This document shows, one piece after another, positions 1 through 10,993 of a stretch of 64,000 nucleotides of DNA. The position numbers and the translations under genes were made by a program. Position 1 is the stretch's first letter; each line of letters starts with the position of its first letter. The stretch is from Berberis thunbergii (lineage: Eukaryota; Streptophyta; Magnoliopsida; Ranunculales; Berberidaceae): contig QNQO01007592.1 of the NCBI GenBank assembly GCA_003290165.1, positions 62,001-126,000 on the forward strand. The letters are read 5' to 3'. The notes beneath the pieces were generated by a model. The model was given only the letters and a program-made list of their open reading frames with translations. It had not been told where the DNA came from and did no database searches.

Positions 1-344
1 GGTCTTCCTAATGAGATAAGTGATGAAATTAAATTTCAAATTATATAAACAAGTAGACACTCTAATATATATTTGATTTATGTACAACAATATGTGTACA
101 TTTATTAGATTCACTCGGCCACTCAAATATTAGATTATGAGGCTTTTGTATTCCATAAATTTCTTTGTACGAGTTTAAGAACCTGTACTGCATTTTTATT
201 TTATAATTAACTATTTTGGAACTTTTTTCTTTTCTTTATGTGGTCATTTTATGAAAAGCTAATAAGAACATAGGTAGCTTAGTTTAGAGATAATCTAATT
301 TCTAACTTGACCGCATTATATTTGATCCTCTTAACAAAACATTA
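1..344. other. AT-rich intergenic or intronic sequence
   Basis: No open frame, repeat boundary or RNA gene is recognisable. Because a Tm-1-like exon relic begins right after it, this may be decayed intron of that gene, but no splice site could be tied to an upstream exon. Confidence 0.4.
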
Positions 345-515
345 CAAAGAACTCAGGCAATACTTGAACAGTTGAAAGATCAAATAAACAAAGGAAAGCC
401 TCTATTATGAGTTGGTGCAGGGACATAAATATCTGCCAAGTTTGAGGAAGCGAGTGGTGTGGATATGATAATTGTGTACAACTCAGGTCGCTTTCGTATG
501 ACAGGAAGAGGTTAA
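345..515 (+). pseudogene. Tm-1-like TIM-barrel gene relic (one exon fragment)
   Basis: Read in one frame, this stretch encodes a helix-like run (QAILEQLKDQINKGKP), a broken glycine-rich loop (VGAGT), then ISAKFEEASGVDMIIVYNSG followed by RFRMTGRG. This resembles the start of the PEP-hydrolase-like TIM-barrel domain found in the C-terminal half of plant Tm-1-like proteins, which also carry a UPF0261 N-terminal domain. Tm-1 of tomato binds tobamovirus replication proteins; most homologues have unknown roles. Two in-frame stops (TGA near 408, TAA near 426) flank the glycine loop and a TAA follows the last residue. No continuation of the barrel was found downstream, so this is a dead fragment. 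The match is from memory of the family, not a search. Confidence 0.6.
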
Positions 516-2149
516 TAACATATTGTGGGTACCGTTATCGGTCAGTAAATTCGATCAATTGAAAAGTCACAACAATTCTATTCTTATCTGGATTATCCAA
601 TAAAGAAAGAGGGGTTTCCATAAAATATTTTAGGATATGGATGAAAGATGTGATCACCCGAATTTAAAAGATTTCTAGGTAAGCCATGGGAAGTGGACTA
701 GATTTTCCTATTCTGCCCCTCACATAGTGTTTTTAGCAATCCGCAATCTTTATGGTAAAGAAAGCAACGACATTGGATTGGTTATTGCTACCAAATTTAT
801 TCAAGTCTCTCATGCAAATATGTCTTATGTTTTTGCCTTGCTTTTCCTGTTTTAAGTGAATGCTTTTAAAGGTGCCAGATCTAATACATAACCTAAGGGC
901 ACAGTTTATAAAAGATATACTCTTTAGTTCTTTTTTAAACAACAATACAAAATGAATGTAAATCTAAAGTTGTCTGAACCTTGTGACTTTGTTTTGGTAA
1001 GCATCTGGTCCACATATTTTGATATTAAGATATAGAGTTGAAAAGTTCATTATTTTCAGGTTGTACAAGATCCGGATCTGAGAGAAAGACATATTGGGAT
1101 CTTCAAGATCTTATATCCCATGAAGCACACCAACTTTTATTGTCAAAAATTTTTATCTTCAAAGTCAGATCAAGATATCACAGTAAGCCAAAATCCTTTC
1201 TTTTGAGAGATTGCCATATTTGAGGGTTCATGTTATTCTAATTTTATTTTCCAAGATGTTTAACTAGATGCACCAAGCTACTAGCAACATCATGATGTAA
1301 GACTCGCATGAAACAAACAAGTTGGGCTCAAGCCTCAAGCTCAGGACAGAAGTCGAATTATGTTCATGTTAAATATACTTACAGACAACTATCTCAAGTT
1401 CATTATCTCTCCTTTTGGAATTCAGGGTAGAGGAGAAGTCTTGATAAACTTTATCAGAATGCACATTTGCATTGCAAAAAATTGGCAGAAATCATATAGG
1501 TATGGTTGTATTGTATGACAACTTATTCACTTTCTTTTCTTAAAATAAAACTTCTTGTTGTTAAGAAGTAATCTAACTTTAAAATTTTTTAATCCCATCA
1601 TACTCACCACACAAGTCTCAATCTAACCATATCCAGATAATAGGGATGGTTTCTTTCTATGTTTATCCCTCGAAATGGATTTGTAACCGGTTAAACATCC
1701 CATTTATTGTATTAAATCAAATATATGCAGTAAATTGACTAAAATGAAAACCAAACTTTCTCTGTCAGTTTATTGAAACCATTGAATAAGTCAATGCAAC
1801 GATAATATTCCATTGCCCTTCAAAAAAAAAGTTTCAGAAGAAATTTCATAATTCATAGAGATAATGCAGTTAATGTTTGAAAGCATAAATCCTAAGGTAA
1901 GGTCTCTACCTTCTGCTTGTGTTTCATTAGGGCTAATTTTGATTAGTGTACCCAGGCTAGATGGCACAACATGTATGGTCGCTACTGTGTAGTTTTTTTT
2001 TTGTGTTAAAACTAGCGTCTTACATTGTCAAGAGATCACCAAGTTTGTAGTAGATTGAGCATCAGTGCGCCCTTCTTTCACCAACTAGGACATGCAACAA
2101 CTACCATCAGTTAGAAGGTTTAAATGTTTTTACCAAATAATAATTACTA
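516..2149. other. Intergenic, no supported gene
   Basis: Only short open frames occur and none resembles a known domain. The downstream part of the Tm-1-like barrel was looked for and not found. The base composition is AT-rich and resembles decayed intron or intergenic DNA. Confidence 0.4.
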
Positions 2150-2386
2150 GTGGGCTTGCATGTATTCCATGCATTAAGTCTTGATTGGAAAGCTTTTGAA
2201 TTGGTAATAGATTACATAAACTACCATCAGGTTGCAAATAAAAAACTTCACGGAATTCTGGGGAAAAATATTAGAAATTGGGGAGAATATGAGGTTGAAG
2301 ATGACATTCCAGCTGATGCATATTTTGAAAAGCATGGAAATAAACGTTTTCTAATTTGGGGTGGGAGGAGTCACCATGGAAACTAA
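2150..2386 (+). CDS. Unrecognised short ORF (78 codons), possible exon relic
   Basis: The product is not recognised. It contains KNIRNWGEYEVEDDIPADAY followed by FEKHGNKR. A tryptophan followed by a P-x-x-A-Y-F-x-K pattern loosely recalls the NOI/RIN4 motif, but the spacing and flanks are too divergent for a call. The frame is not start-anchored: an AG lies a few bases upstream, so it could be an internal exon. No promoter or partner exon was found. It may equally be a chance ORF in decayed host DNA. Confidence 0.2.
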   Translation: MGLHVFHALSLDWKAFELVIDYINYHQVANKKLHGILGKNIRNWGEYEVEDDIPADAYFEKHGNKRFLIWGGRSHHGN

Positions 2387-2910
2387 AGAAATATCGGAAA
2401 ATTCATTAGCTTACATATTTATTGCTGATTGTATTTGCTGATTTGCAAGACAAGCAACATACCCATTCTTTGCTTCCTTCACGTGGCTGTTATTTTCCAA
2501 CGTAGGAGAAAGATTAGCAGTGGTGACTTATGGCGGTGTTGTGAGAGCACTCTACAAGCGAACTTCTCAAAACGAAGTTCCACCTTTTCTAAAAATGATA
2601 GTTGGGTCATAAAAACATGGAATGATGTTAGCCATCTAAGCAAAAACCGGGTTTCTTCATAATTCTTTTGGAGGTGATAAAAATTCTGGTTAGTTCGAAT
2701 ATCTCGCTCCAATGATCCCAAGTAACTAATCCTAAATTCTTAGATAAACTTAAAATTAAAACAAGTGGTGTTTTAATTGGTAATCCCCTTCAATATTTCA
2801 GGTGGCAGCTCTGCAAGGTCTGTCTGGACCTTTGTTTGTGATAATTCTAGAATTATTTGAACATCAATTTATGGCTTGTTGAAATAAATAAAGAAAATTG
2901 TGTTGAAATT

Positions 2911-2958
2911 TAATAAGGAAAAATTAATTATTGACTAATGTTAGCTAAACACATCATC
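2911..2958 (+). repeat. Short dispersed repeat, copy 1
   Basis: The sequence around the words TAATAAGGAAAA, TTGACTAAT and TTAGCTAA recurs in the same orientation at 5234-5278. The two copies bracket the 3-5.2 kb segment that contains the TRIM element. It could mark an old segmental duplication or an unrecognised element edge. Confidence 0.4.
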
Positions 2959-2963
2959 TTAAT

Positions 2964-3311
2964 TTGGATGAACATATATTCCTTGTGGAAGGTATAGATG
3001 ATCCCGTCACCCTATCTAAAGTTAAAAACTCTTTGAAAATGGTAGAAGATAATGAGAATGGGTGCAAAGTTAACAGTAGGGATAAAGAAGCAATAAAGAG
3101 ATGCAACAGCGTGGAAGATTTGAAGAAAGATCTCCTAGATCTAATAGTTGATTTGGAAAGGGAAGCTACTATGGTGGGTCAAGATACTACTGAAGATGAA
3201 TGTGAATTAACCACTATAAGGGAAATACCTGCTGGAACAATTAGTCCAAAACACCAACTGATGCAAGTAATTCCAATACAAGTCCTGGACCTAGTTGGTG
3301 ATAGCGAATAG
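2964..3311 (+). CDS. Unrecognised hydrophilic ORF (115 codons)
   Basis: The ORF starts with ATG and encodes a charged, soluble protein (DEHIFLVEGIDDPVTLSKVK at the N terminus, an acidic middle such as EDECELTTIREI). There is no signal peptide, membrane span or known motif. No upstream TATA box or splice context supports expression. It lies in a region of decayed host sequence and may be an exon relic or a chance frame. Confidence 0.2.
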   Translation: MDEHIFLVEGIDDPVTLSKVKNSLKMVEDNENGCKVNSRDKEAIKRCNSVEDLKKDLLDLIVDLEREATMVGQDTTEDECELTTIREIPAGTISPKHQLMQVIPIQVLDLVGDSE

Positions 3312-3907
3312 TTGGAAAAATTCTATACAAGTAATAAGCAAAACAACAAACAATACGCAGAAAATAAAGATCACACCGAAAATTTAACGTGGTTTGACTT
3401 TGCCTACTCTACGGACGACGACTCTGATTTTTCTTATTGATATGGGAAGCAAAATAAGAACCGGAGATTACAACTTGGAGAAAATAACATTTAAGAGATA
3501 ATAAACATAAGAGGGAAGAAAATAGTTCACTCACTGACAAGAAGAGTTAACCTCTATTTTCTTTAGTGTTCCTCACTGTACCAACCCACTTCATCTCCCT
3601 ATTTCACTCACTGCTTTCTCTACAAAACAACCAAAGAGAATGGGTCTATCACGTCCCTATTGCTGCCATGTTTCTCTCCTTTTCTACACCAGAAAACAAC
3701 CCCAGTTCTCCCTGTTTTCACCTCCTGAAGAACAAAAAAAACTTATTTCACGTTGTATTATCTGCCTAGTTTCAAGCTCTATACGCTGCCTTAAAAGAGA
3801 TAAAGAGGACGTTGAGTCCTTGTTTGCATAGGACTTTGAGTCCCACACAATCTCTGAGTCCAACACAATTGGGAGTTCAACATCATGTCTAATTCATCCC
3901 TGAAAAT
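3312..3907. other. Intergenic, no supported gene
   Basis: Overlapping short frames on both strands carry no recognisable domain. The stretch leads into the left LTR of the TRIM-like element. Confidence 0.35.
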
Positions 3908-4199
3908 TGGTAGCCATAAACAATGGAAAGCTTTCAGTCTTAGTCTGACTCAAAGATAGTAACGATATTGTTTCCAACTTAAACACCACCTATCGGACCT
4001 TCCATCTGGGCCTAGGTGGTGTGAGTTTTTTCCCAAAAGGCCTCGTTGTTATTAGGGAGTGAATCATTCCTTATAAACATTTGTGACAACTCCTGCTTAT
4101 TTGATGTGAGACTATTCAAGCCAACACTATCCCAACAAACCTTTGTGACAACTCCTCCTTACTTGATGTGATACTATTCAAGCCAACAATATCCCAACA
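3908..4199 (-). repeat. TRIM 3' LTR with internal duplication
   Basis: It ends CCCAACA next to the polypyrimidine complement of a PPT. It contains two diverged copies of a block running from about TTTGTGACAACTCCT to CCCAACA, which explains its excess length over the right LTR. The left edge is inferred by aligning with the other LTR. Confidence 0.5.
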
Positions 4200-4392
4200 A
4201 TCTCCACCTTTGGCATGAATATGATACATTCTCTTGACATGTATATGGAGTCTCATCCTAGATCATTCCAGCAGATCTCGCACCTGCGATGCTCCACCTG
4301 GCTCGCTACCCTACGCCTGATCCCCTGAACAATGTGTAGCATGCAACTCCATCTCGCCAAGTCTCTACCAAACCGTCGGCTCTGATACTACT

Positions 4393-4614
4393 TGTTGGCG
4401 CGTTGAGCACGTGTGCACACCTGGGTCCACTATACATAGCAACGATATTGTCCCCAACTTCAACACCCGCAACTTGGGCCTTCCATCTAGCCTTCGGGTG
4501 TGGGTTTTAACTTAAAATGCCTCATTGCAATTATGGAGTGAACCATCTCCTTATAAACCTTAGTGACGACTCCTTATTTGATGTGAGACTATTCAATCCA
4601 ACCCTTTTCCAGCA
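4393..4614 (-). repeat. TRIM 5' LTR (minus orientation)
   Basis: On the plus strand it begins TGTTGGCG and ends CCAGCA. It shares with the left copy the blocks AACGATATTGT, GGCCTTCCATCT and ATGTGAGACTATTCAA. The PBS lies immediately to its left, so it is the 5' LTR of a minus-strand element. Confidence 0.55.
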
Positions 4615-5530
4615 ACCACCACTCAGTCACCTAAGGGAGATGCTCCTCAAAGATCTTCCCAAACCAAGAAAGCAGACCCTAAATTTAGGATATAATCAAT
4701 AAAAAGAAGTTAGATGAAGATCAACATCAACTCTTGGAATCTCTCAAGAACTAGTTTATTCCTAGTGTTTAGTTGCTTTGTTTTTCAAGTTAGTGTGCTT
4801 CAAGAACATCATTCCGACCTCTTCTATTTGTTAGAGAACGGGATGAATATCCCTCATTCTCATGATGATTAAACAATGGATTGGTGCCCACCAAGAACAT
4901 GAGTTTCAGCGAGTCCACCAAGAAACCATCTGGACAACTATTCACCTAGTGAGTTTAACCCTTAGCTTGGTTCAGGATCTTAAGGAAATCTATTTTTCAT
5001 GTGATGATGTAATGTATGATGAAGGGATAAGTGAGTGGTGTAAACTTGTTGTACCTTTATGCTTTTGACTTAATGATAAGGTTCGGGGATCTTCAAACCC
5101 CCAGCTAGCCTTTAAAAAAAATGTTAGCTAACATTATAGTGACTTCATGTTACAGTCATATGTACCATTACGATTATATTAAATGTCACAGTGAATTCAT
5201 GTTATAGTCATATGTAATTACCATAAATGTATTTAATAAGGAAAATTAAGTGTTGACTAATTTTAGCTAACCATCATAGTGAATTCATGTTACAGACATG
5301 TAATTACTCTAATGTTAAAATGTTTCTTAAACCTTGTAAACAACTAGCAGGATTTGTATCAAGAATGTAGTTTGTTACTTGGTTTGGCTTCAATGGGATA
5401 TTTCTTTGCTTTTGGATCGCCATAACATCATAATTATGTTAATAAGCTAGGTTGCGAAATGTAAGTCTGCTCAAAACATGATTGAGCTTGAGGTAGGTAT
5501 GTAGAGAATAGGCTCAGCGCGTGCACTCAG
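4615..5530. other. Intergenic, no supported gene
   Basis: Contains a weak local repeat in which GTGA(C/A)TTCATGTTA(C/T)AG occurs three times between about 5138 and 5300, and the second copy of the dispersed repeat at 5234-5278. No open frame of interest. The right edge is the insertion site of the chromovirus. Confidence 0.4.
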
Positions 5531-5960
5531 TGTCACAACTATTTTCTTGCCTAGCCAAGTCAGGTTGGCAAGTGTACATAATGTAGAGTTTTCCACATTG
5601 TTCTAGAGAGAGTTCTTTAGAACCCCCCATAAATTTCCATAAGATTCTAGTCCTTAGATATTTCTTAGGAAGTGTGTAGAAACTCAATATAGACCGTTAG
5701 ATTAAAATGATCACCACCGTCCATTGAGGAGGTGGAGTTGTATAAATAGGCTAAGGTCTCATTTGTTGTAATCACCTCAGAGAATTCAAGCAATACAAGT
5801 TCTAGTTCTCTTTAGCTCTCTTGTGTGTTCCTAGCTTGCTTAGTTTTCCTAAGTCTAAGTAAGTCTTTTGTGGGCAAGGCTGACTAGCTTTCTTTGATAA
5901 CTTGGGGCAAAGTTTGCTAGTGCCGCACGGGAAGTACTTGTGAAAAGAGAGCCCGTGACA
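5531..5960 (+). repeat. 5' LTR of chromovirus
   Basis: It begins TGTCACAAC and ends CCCGTGACA. It matches the 3' LTR almost throughout, with about a dozen substitutions by eye plus one indel: this copy carries a longer stretch after TTGCCTAG. A TATA box (TATAAATA, 5741-5748) would drive the genomic transcript. Confidence 0.92.
5741..5748 (+). promoter_or_regulatory. TATA box in 5' LTR
   Basis: TATAAATA lies mid-LTR, about 220 bp before the LTR end, and is preserved in the 3' LTR at 10774-10781. Confidence 0.7.
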
Positions 5961-5962
5961 GT

Positions 5963-5974
5963 TGGTATCAGAGC
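5963..5974 (+). promoter_or_regulatory. Primer binding site (initiator Met tRNA)
   Basis: TGGTATCAGAGC starts two bases after the 5' LTR end. This is the canonical complement of the 3' end of plant initiator methionine tRNA. Confidence 0.9.
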
Positions 5975-6015
5975 CAAGGTTTGGCAAGGTTGATGAAATC
6001 ATTCTACACAAGAGA

Positions 6016-9000
6016 ATGACGTCAGAGGTCAACAACCCAACAATTGGCAACACTGACAAAGGTGGGAAAGTCTGCAAGGACAAGTCTAAGGACTTGATCG
6101 CTGCGATGGATGAAAGGTTGGCCAAGTTATGTGCCACCATGTCCGACTTAAGGGAGAAAGTTGAAGACATGGACCTACGCATCGAGGGGCAAGCGTCCAA
6201 CAGGAAGGACCAAGAGCTCCGGGAAGAGATGCAAGTAGCCTTAAACACAGTAGTGGACATGGTGTCCAAAAAGATCGAGTCCCTAGAAGCCAAAGTTGTT
6301 GCTAAAAATGAGGAGATGGAAGCTTATAAAGAAAGAGTTAAGAAACTTGAAACTCAACTCAGGGTGTGCATGGCTGCGGTAGCCAATGGTGGGACTACAC
6401 CAGGAACAATCACCCACAGAGTCGAAGCTCCCAAACCTAAGGCCTATGGTGGGGCAAGGAGTGCAAGGGAGATCGATAACTTCTTGTGGAATATAGAGCG
6501 CTACTTTGATGCGGTTGGCATAATAGATGAAGCATCAAAGGTACGTAGTGTCTCTTTATATTTAAACGATGTTGCTACAGTTTGGTGGCGCAGAAGGTCC
6601 GATGATGTCAAGAAAGGATTATGCACCATCGACACTTGGGAAGAGTTCACGAAGGAACTCAAGAGACAATTCTATCCGGAGGATGCTGAGAACGAAGCTA
6701 GGGCTAAGCTTCGTCGCCTTCAACATAAGGAAGGCCACATCAGGGAGTATGTGAAGGAGTTCTCAGAGTTTCTCTTGGAGATTCCTGACATGGGAGAAAA
6801 GGATGCCTTGTTTAGCTTCCTTGATGGCCTAACGGGTTGGGCCAAGTTGGAATTGAAGAGGCGAGGTGTGCAAGACCTTGCAACGGCTATGGCTGCAGCC
6901 GAATCCTTGATTGAGTTCAAAAGAAAGGACTCATCCAAGGGACAAGGGAAAAGGTCGAGTAATGATGGCAAAGGTGGGGGAGACAAAGAGAAGTCCTCCA
7001 AGGAACACAAGTACTCCAAAGACAAGGGGAAGGAGAAAAGAGATGGATCACCCAAGAAGATGTCTTGCTTCTTATGTAGTGGACCCCATCGGGCATTTGA
7101 GTGTCCCAATCGGGGGAAACTTGCCGCGCTTGTCATGGAGGAAGAAGCAAAGGAGGAAAGGAGAATCGCCTCAATGAATCTCCTAAGTGCCATTCAAGCT
7201 AAGGTCGAAGAACATCCACGTGGAAGGATGTACGTGGAGACCGAGATCGGGGACAAGACTTTGAAAGCCATGGTGGATACCGGAGCCGACACAGTCTACA
7301 TGGCCAAAGGCCTTGCTGAAGAAATTGGCCTATCATATACGAAGGAGAAAGGTTATATCAAGGGAGTCAATGCTAAAAGTCTCCCAATTGAAGGAGTAGC
7401 TCGTGGCACCGATATTCGGTTTGGACAATGGCAAGGTAAAGTCGACATAACTATTGCCCCAATTGATGATCACAAATTTTATTTGGGTATAGATTTCTTG
7501 GACATGGTGAAGGCTTTTCTGGTACCATATGCCAACACCATGTGCATCATGGAGAAGGGACAACCTTGTGTTGTGCCCATAGTAAATGAGATAAGTAAGG
7601 AGAGAATGGTGTCCGCTCTCCAACTTTCTAAAGGAGTAAAGAGGAATGAACCTACTTACTTTGCTACCCTCAAGGAAGATGAAGGTCCCATGGATGGAGA
7701 GGTGAATGCACCTAAGGTTGTCCAAGATGTTCTCAAGGAGCATAAGGATGTTATGCCTGCCGAGTTGCCTAAGAAGCTTCCACCAAGGAGAGAGGTGGAT
7801 CATGCTATTGAGTTAGAAGTTGGAGCAAAGCCACCCGCATTTGCTCCTTATCGTATGACACCTCCTGAGCTCGAGGAGTTAAGAAGACAACTAAAGGATT
7901 TACTAGATGCTGGTTATATCCGACCCTCCAAAGCTCCATATGGTGCGCCGGTCTTATTTCAAAAGAAACATGATGGATCCCTACGGCTTTGTATTGACTA
8001 TCGGGCACTCAACAAGGTCACTATCAAGAACAAGTATCCGATTCCTCTTATTGCGGATCTCTTTGATCAACTTGGTGATGCAAGGTACTTTACCAAGCTT
8101 GACTTGCGCTCGGGGTATTATCAAGTCCGCATAGCCAAAGGAGATGAACCAAAGACGACATGTGTTACAAGGTACGGGTCTTACGAGTTCCTAGTCATGC
8201 CATTTGGTTTAACTAATGCGCCGACCACATTTTGCACTCTAATGAATAAGGTACTAGCTCCTTACCTTGATCGGTTCGTAGTTGTGTACCTAGATGACAT
8301 TGTGATCTATAGTAAGACATTGGAGGAACATGTGGATCACTTGAGGCAAGTGTTCCAAACCTTGAAGGAGAACGAGCTCTATGTCAAAAAGGAGAAGTGC
8401 TCATTTGCCCAAGAGGAAGTGACATTCTTGGGTCATATCATTGGCAAAGGCAAACTTCGTATGGACAAGTCCAAGGTACAAGCCATCCAAGAATGGGAAC
8501 CACCGACCAAAGTCACCGAGTTAAGATCTTTCCTTGGCTTGGTGAACTATTATAGAAGGTTCATCAAAGACTACTCTTCCATAGCCGCTCCATTGACGGA
8601 CTTGCTTAAGAAGGGACGAAGTTGGGATTGGAGTTCCACATGCCAACAAGCTTTCAAAGGATTGAAGAAAGCAATTGTGGAAGAACCCGTGTTGGTACTT
8701 CCCAACCATTCTATGTCTTTTGAGGTACATACAGATGCTTCCGACTTTGCTATTGGTGGGGTATTGATGCAAGAAGGGCATCCTATTGCCTTTGAAAATA
8801 GGAAGCTCAATGACACTGAGAGGCGGTACACAGTACAAGAGAAGGAAATGACGGCGGTTGTGCATTGCCTACGAACATGGCGACATTACTTGCTTGAGAG
8901 CAAATTTGTGGTCAAGACCGACAATGTTGCCACTAGCTACTTCCAGACACAACAGAAGCTCACACCAAAACAAGCAAGGTGGCAAAATTTTTTGGCAGAA

Positions 9001-10566
9001 TTCAATTACACTTTGGAGTACAAGCCTGGCAAAGCTAATCTTGTTGCGGATGCTTTGAGTAGAAAATGAGAACTTGCTGACATAAGTCAACCTCAAAGCA
9101 ACTTGAAGGGACGCATAAAGGAAGGATTGGCACATGATTCCATGGCTCAAACCATCATAGCTCTTGTCAAAGATGGGAAGACAAGACGATTTTGGGTGGA
9201 GAACGGCTTGATATACTCTAAGGGAAGGCGAATCTATGTTCCACCTCATGACAACCTAAGGAGGGAAGTCTTGAAAGAATGCCATGATAGCAAGTAGGCA
9301 GGACATCCAGGTATACATCGGACTCTTGCTCTTGTGGAAGATTCCTATTACTGGCCACATATGAAGGATGATATCGAAGCATATGTGAAGACTTGTCTTG
9401 TATGCCAACAAGACAAAGTGGAACAACAATCACCTGCCGGCTTACTTGAACCCCTCCCCATCCCAGAGAGACCTTGGGAGAGTGTTTCTTTAGATTTCAT
9501 AGTTGGGTTACCTGCATCAGAGGGTTGCAATTGGATCCTTGTGGTCGTGGACAGATTTTCGAAGTATGCTACCTTCATTCCCACACCCAAGGAGTGCACA
9601 GCCGAGCAAGCCACACATTTATTCCTCAAACATGTGGTGAAGTATTGGGGTGTGCCCAAATCTATCATCAGTGATCGGGATACTCGGTTCACGGAAAAAT
9701 TTTGGACTGAGTTGTTCAAGTTATTGGGTACTGACCTCAATTTCTCTACTAGCTTTCATCCTCAAACAGATGGTCAAACGGAAAGGATGAATGCTTTGCT
9801 GGAGTTATATTTTAGGCACTATGTGAGTGCCAACCAACGAGATTGGGCTAAGTTGCTAGATGTTGCCCAATTCTCTTTCAACTTGTAGAAGAGTGAAACG
9901 ACGGGTCGTAGCCCATTTGAGATTGTCATGGGACAACAACCTATGACCTCGAGTTCTATTGCCACTGGATACACAAGAGTGAGTCCATCAGCCTATAAGT
10001 TTGCCAAAGGATGGAATGATCAAGCTGATGAGGCTCGAGCTTACCTGGAAAAGGCCTCCAAGAGGATGAAGAAGTGGGCCGACAAGAAGAGACGACCTCG
10101 AGAGTTTCAGGTTGGAGACCTTGTGCTTGTCAAGATGCATGCACATGCTAGACTTTCTGGACTACATCGTGGCCTTATCAGGAGATATGAGGGTCCTTTC
10201 CCCATAGTCAAGAAAGTGGAAAAGCAAGCCTATAAGGTCGAGTTGCCGCCGAGGATCAAGTTTCATCCTGTCTTCCATGTGAGCCTACTGAAACCGTATA
10301 AGGAAGATCGGGATGATCCAAGCAGAGGAGTTTCACAAAGAGCACCAATGGGCATGAGGATCTAACATAACAAGGAACCAGAGATTATCTTGTCAGATCG
10401 TGTGGTGCGTCATTCTAACCAACCTCCCACACATGAGCTATTCGTCAAGTGGAAAGGATTGCCAGAAAGTGACGCCAGTTGGGAGCCAATCCAACATTTG
10501 TGGCAATTCAAGGAGCAAATCAAAGCGCACGAGGATTTGAAGGCAACGAGGACGTCACCTGATTAG
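6016..10566 (+). pseudogene. Chromovirus gag-pol polyprotein with four in-frame stops
   Basis: The first ATG in frame is at 6016; upstream codons of the frame lie in the PBS. The frame runs 1517 codons to TAG at 10564-10566, interrupted by TGA 9067, TAG 9295, TAG 9886 and TAA 10363. Gag carries an N-terminal coiled coil and a knuckle [13 protein letters not shown] (residues 351-363; one residue short of the usual C-x2-C-x4-H-x4-C). The protease motif DTGAD starts at residue 421. The RT catalytic motif YLDD is at residues 758-761, followed by RNase H ([11 protein letters not shown]). Integrase has the CLVCQ zinc half, the D (SLDFIVG), D (ISDRDTRF) and E (TERMNALLE) residues and a GPF module. 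A chromodomain (FVKWKGL, SWEP) closes the protein. The first stop falls at the RNase H-integrase border, so the upstream 1017 codons are still open. Confidence 0.9.
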
Positions 10567-10577
10567 GTGGGGGAGAA
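10566..10577 (+). promoter_or_regulatory. Polypurine tract of chromovirus
   Basis: A run of G and A with a single T immediately precedes the TGTCAC start of the 3' LTR. It would prime plus-strand DNA synthesis. It overlaps the last base of the gag-pol stop codon. Confidence 0.75.
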
Positions 10578-10993
10578 TGTCACAACTGTTTTCTTGCCTA
10601 GAGAGAGTACATAATGTAGAGTTTTCCACATTGTTCTAGAGAGAGTTTTCTAGAACCCTCCATAAAGTTTCATAAGATTCTAGTCCTTAGATATTTCTTA
10701 GGAAGTGTGTAGAAACTCAATATAGACCGTTAGATTAAAATGATCACCACCGTCCATTGAGGAGGTGGAGTTGTATAAATAGGCTAAGGCCTCATTTGTT
10801 GTAATCACCTCAGAGAATTCAAGCAATACAAGTTCTAGTTCTCTTTAGCTCTCTTGTGTGTTCCTAGCTTGCTTAGTTTTCCTAAGTCTAAGTAAGTCTT
10901 TTGTGGGCAAGGCTGACTAGCTTTCTTTGATAACTTGGGGCAAAGTTTGCTAGTGCCGCACAAAAAGTACTCGTAAAAAGAGAGCCCGTGACA
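10578..10993 (+). repeat. 3' LTR of chromovirus
   Basis: It matches the 5' LTR from TGTCACAAC to GTGACA and is 14 bp shorter because of an indel near its start. The following TCAG matches the four bases before the 5' LTR. Confidence 0.92.

Larger units (their letters stand above)
3908..4614 (-). mobile_element. TRIM-like mini LTR retrotransposon (minus orientation)
   Basis: Two related terminal repeats, about 3908-4199 and 4393-4614, flank only about 190 bp of non-coding internal DNA. On the minus strand the internal part starts with a primer-binding-like word close to initiator-Met (AGTATCAGAGC, near 4380-4390) and ends with a purine tract (complement of CTCCACCTTTGGC, 4202-4214) beside a repeat that begins TGTTGG. 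This is the layout of terminal-repeat retrotransposons in miniature, which encode nothing and are mobilised in trans. The left repeat is longer because about 63 bp ending in CCCAACA is duplicated. The outer left boundary is approximate and no TSD was resolved. Confidence 0.6.
5531..10993 (+). mobile_element. Chromodomain Ty3/gypsy retrotransposon, probably Reina lineage
   Basis: A structurally complete element: 5' LTR 5531-5960, initiator-Met PBS, one gag-pol frame, PPT, 3' LTR 10578-10993. The LTR ends are the inverted words TGTCAC and GTGACA. The flanks share TCAG on both sides, consistent with a short target-site duplication. Domain order is Gag, zinc knuckle, protease, RT, RNase H, integrase, chromodomain. 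Short LTRs, a Gag segment of the type [20 protein letters not shown] and a terminal chromodomain favour Reina; Galadriel is the alternative. Four in-frame stops make it non-autonomous, yet no frameshift was found over about 4.5 kb, suggesting relative youth. Confidence 0.9.

Noticed and set aside
5802..6293. 163-codon minus-strand frame across LTR end and gag start
   Set aside because: Antisense shadow of the chromovirus gag; no known domain.
6720..7193. 157-codon minus-strand frame within gag
   Set aside because: Shadow of the lysine-rich gag region; Ser/Leu/Pro-rich composition follows from the coding strand.
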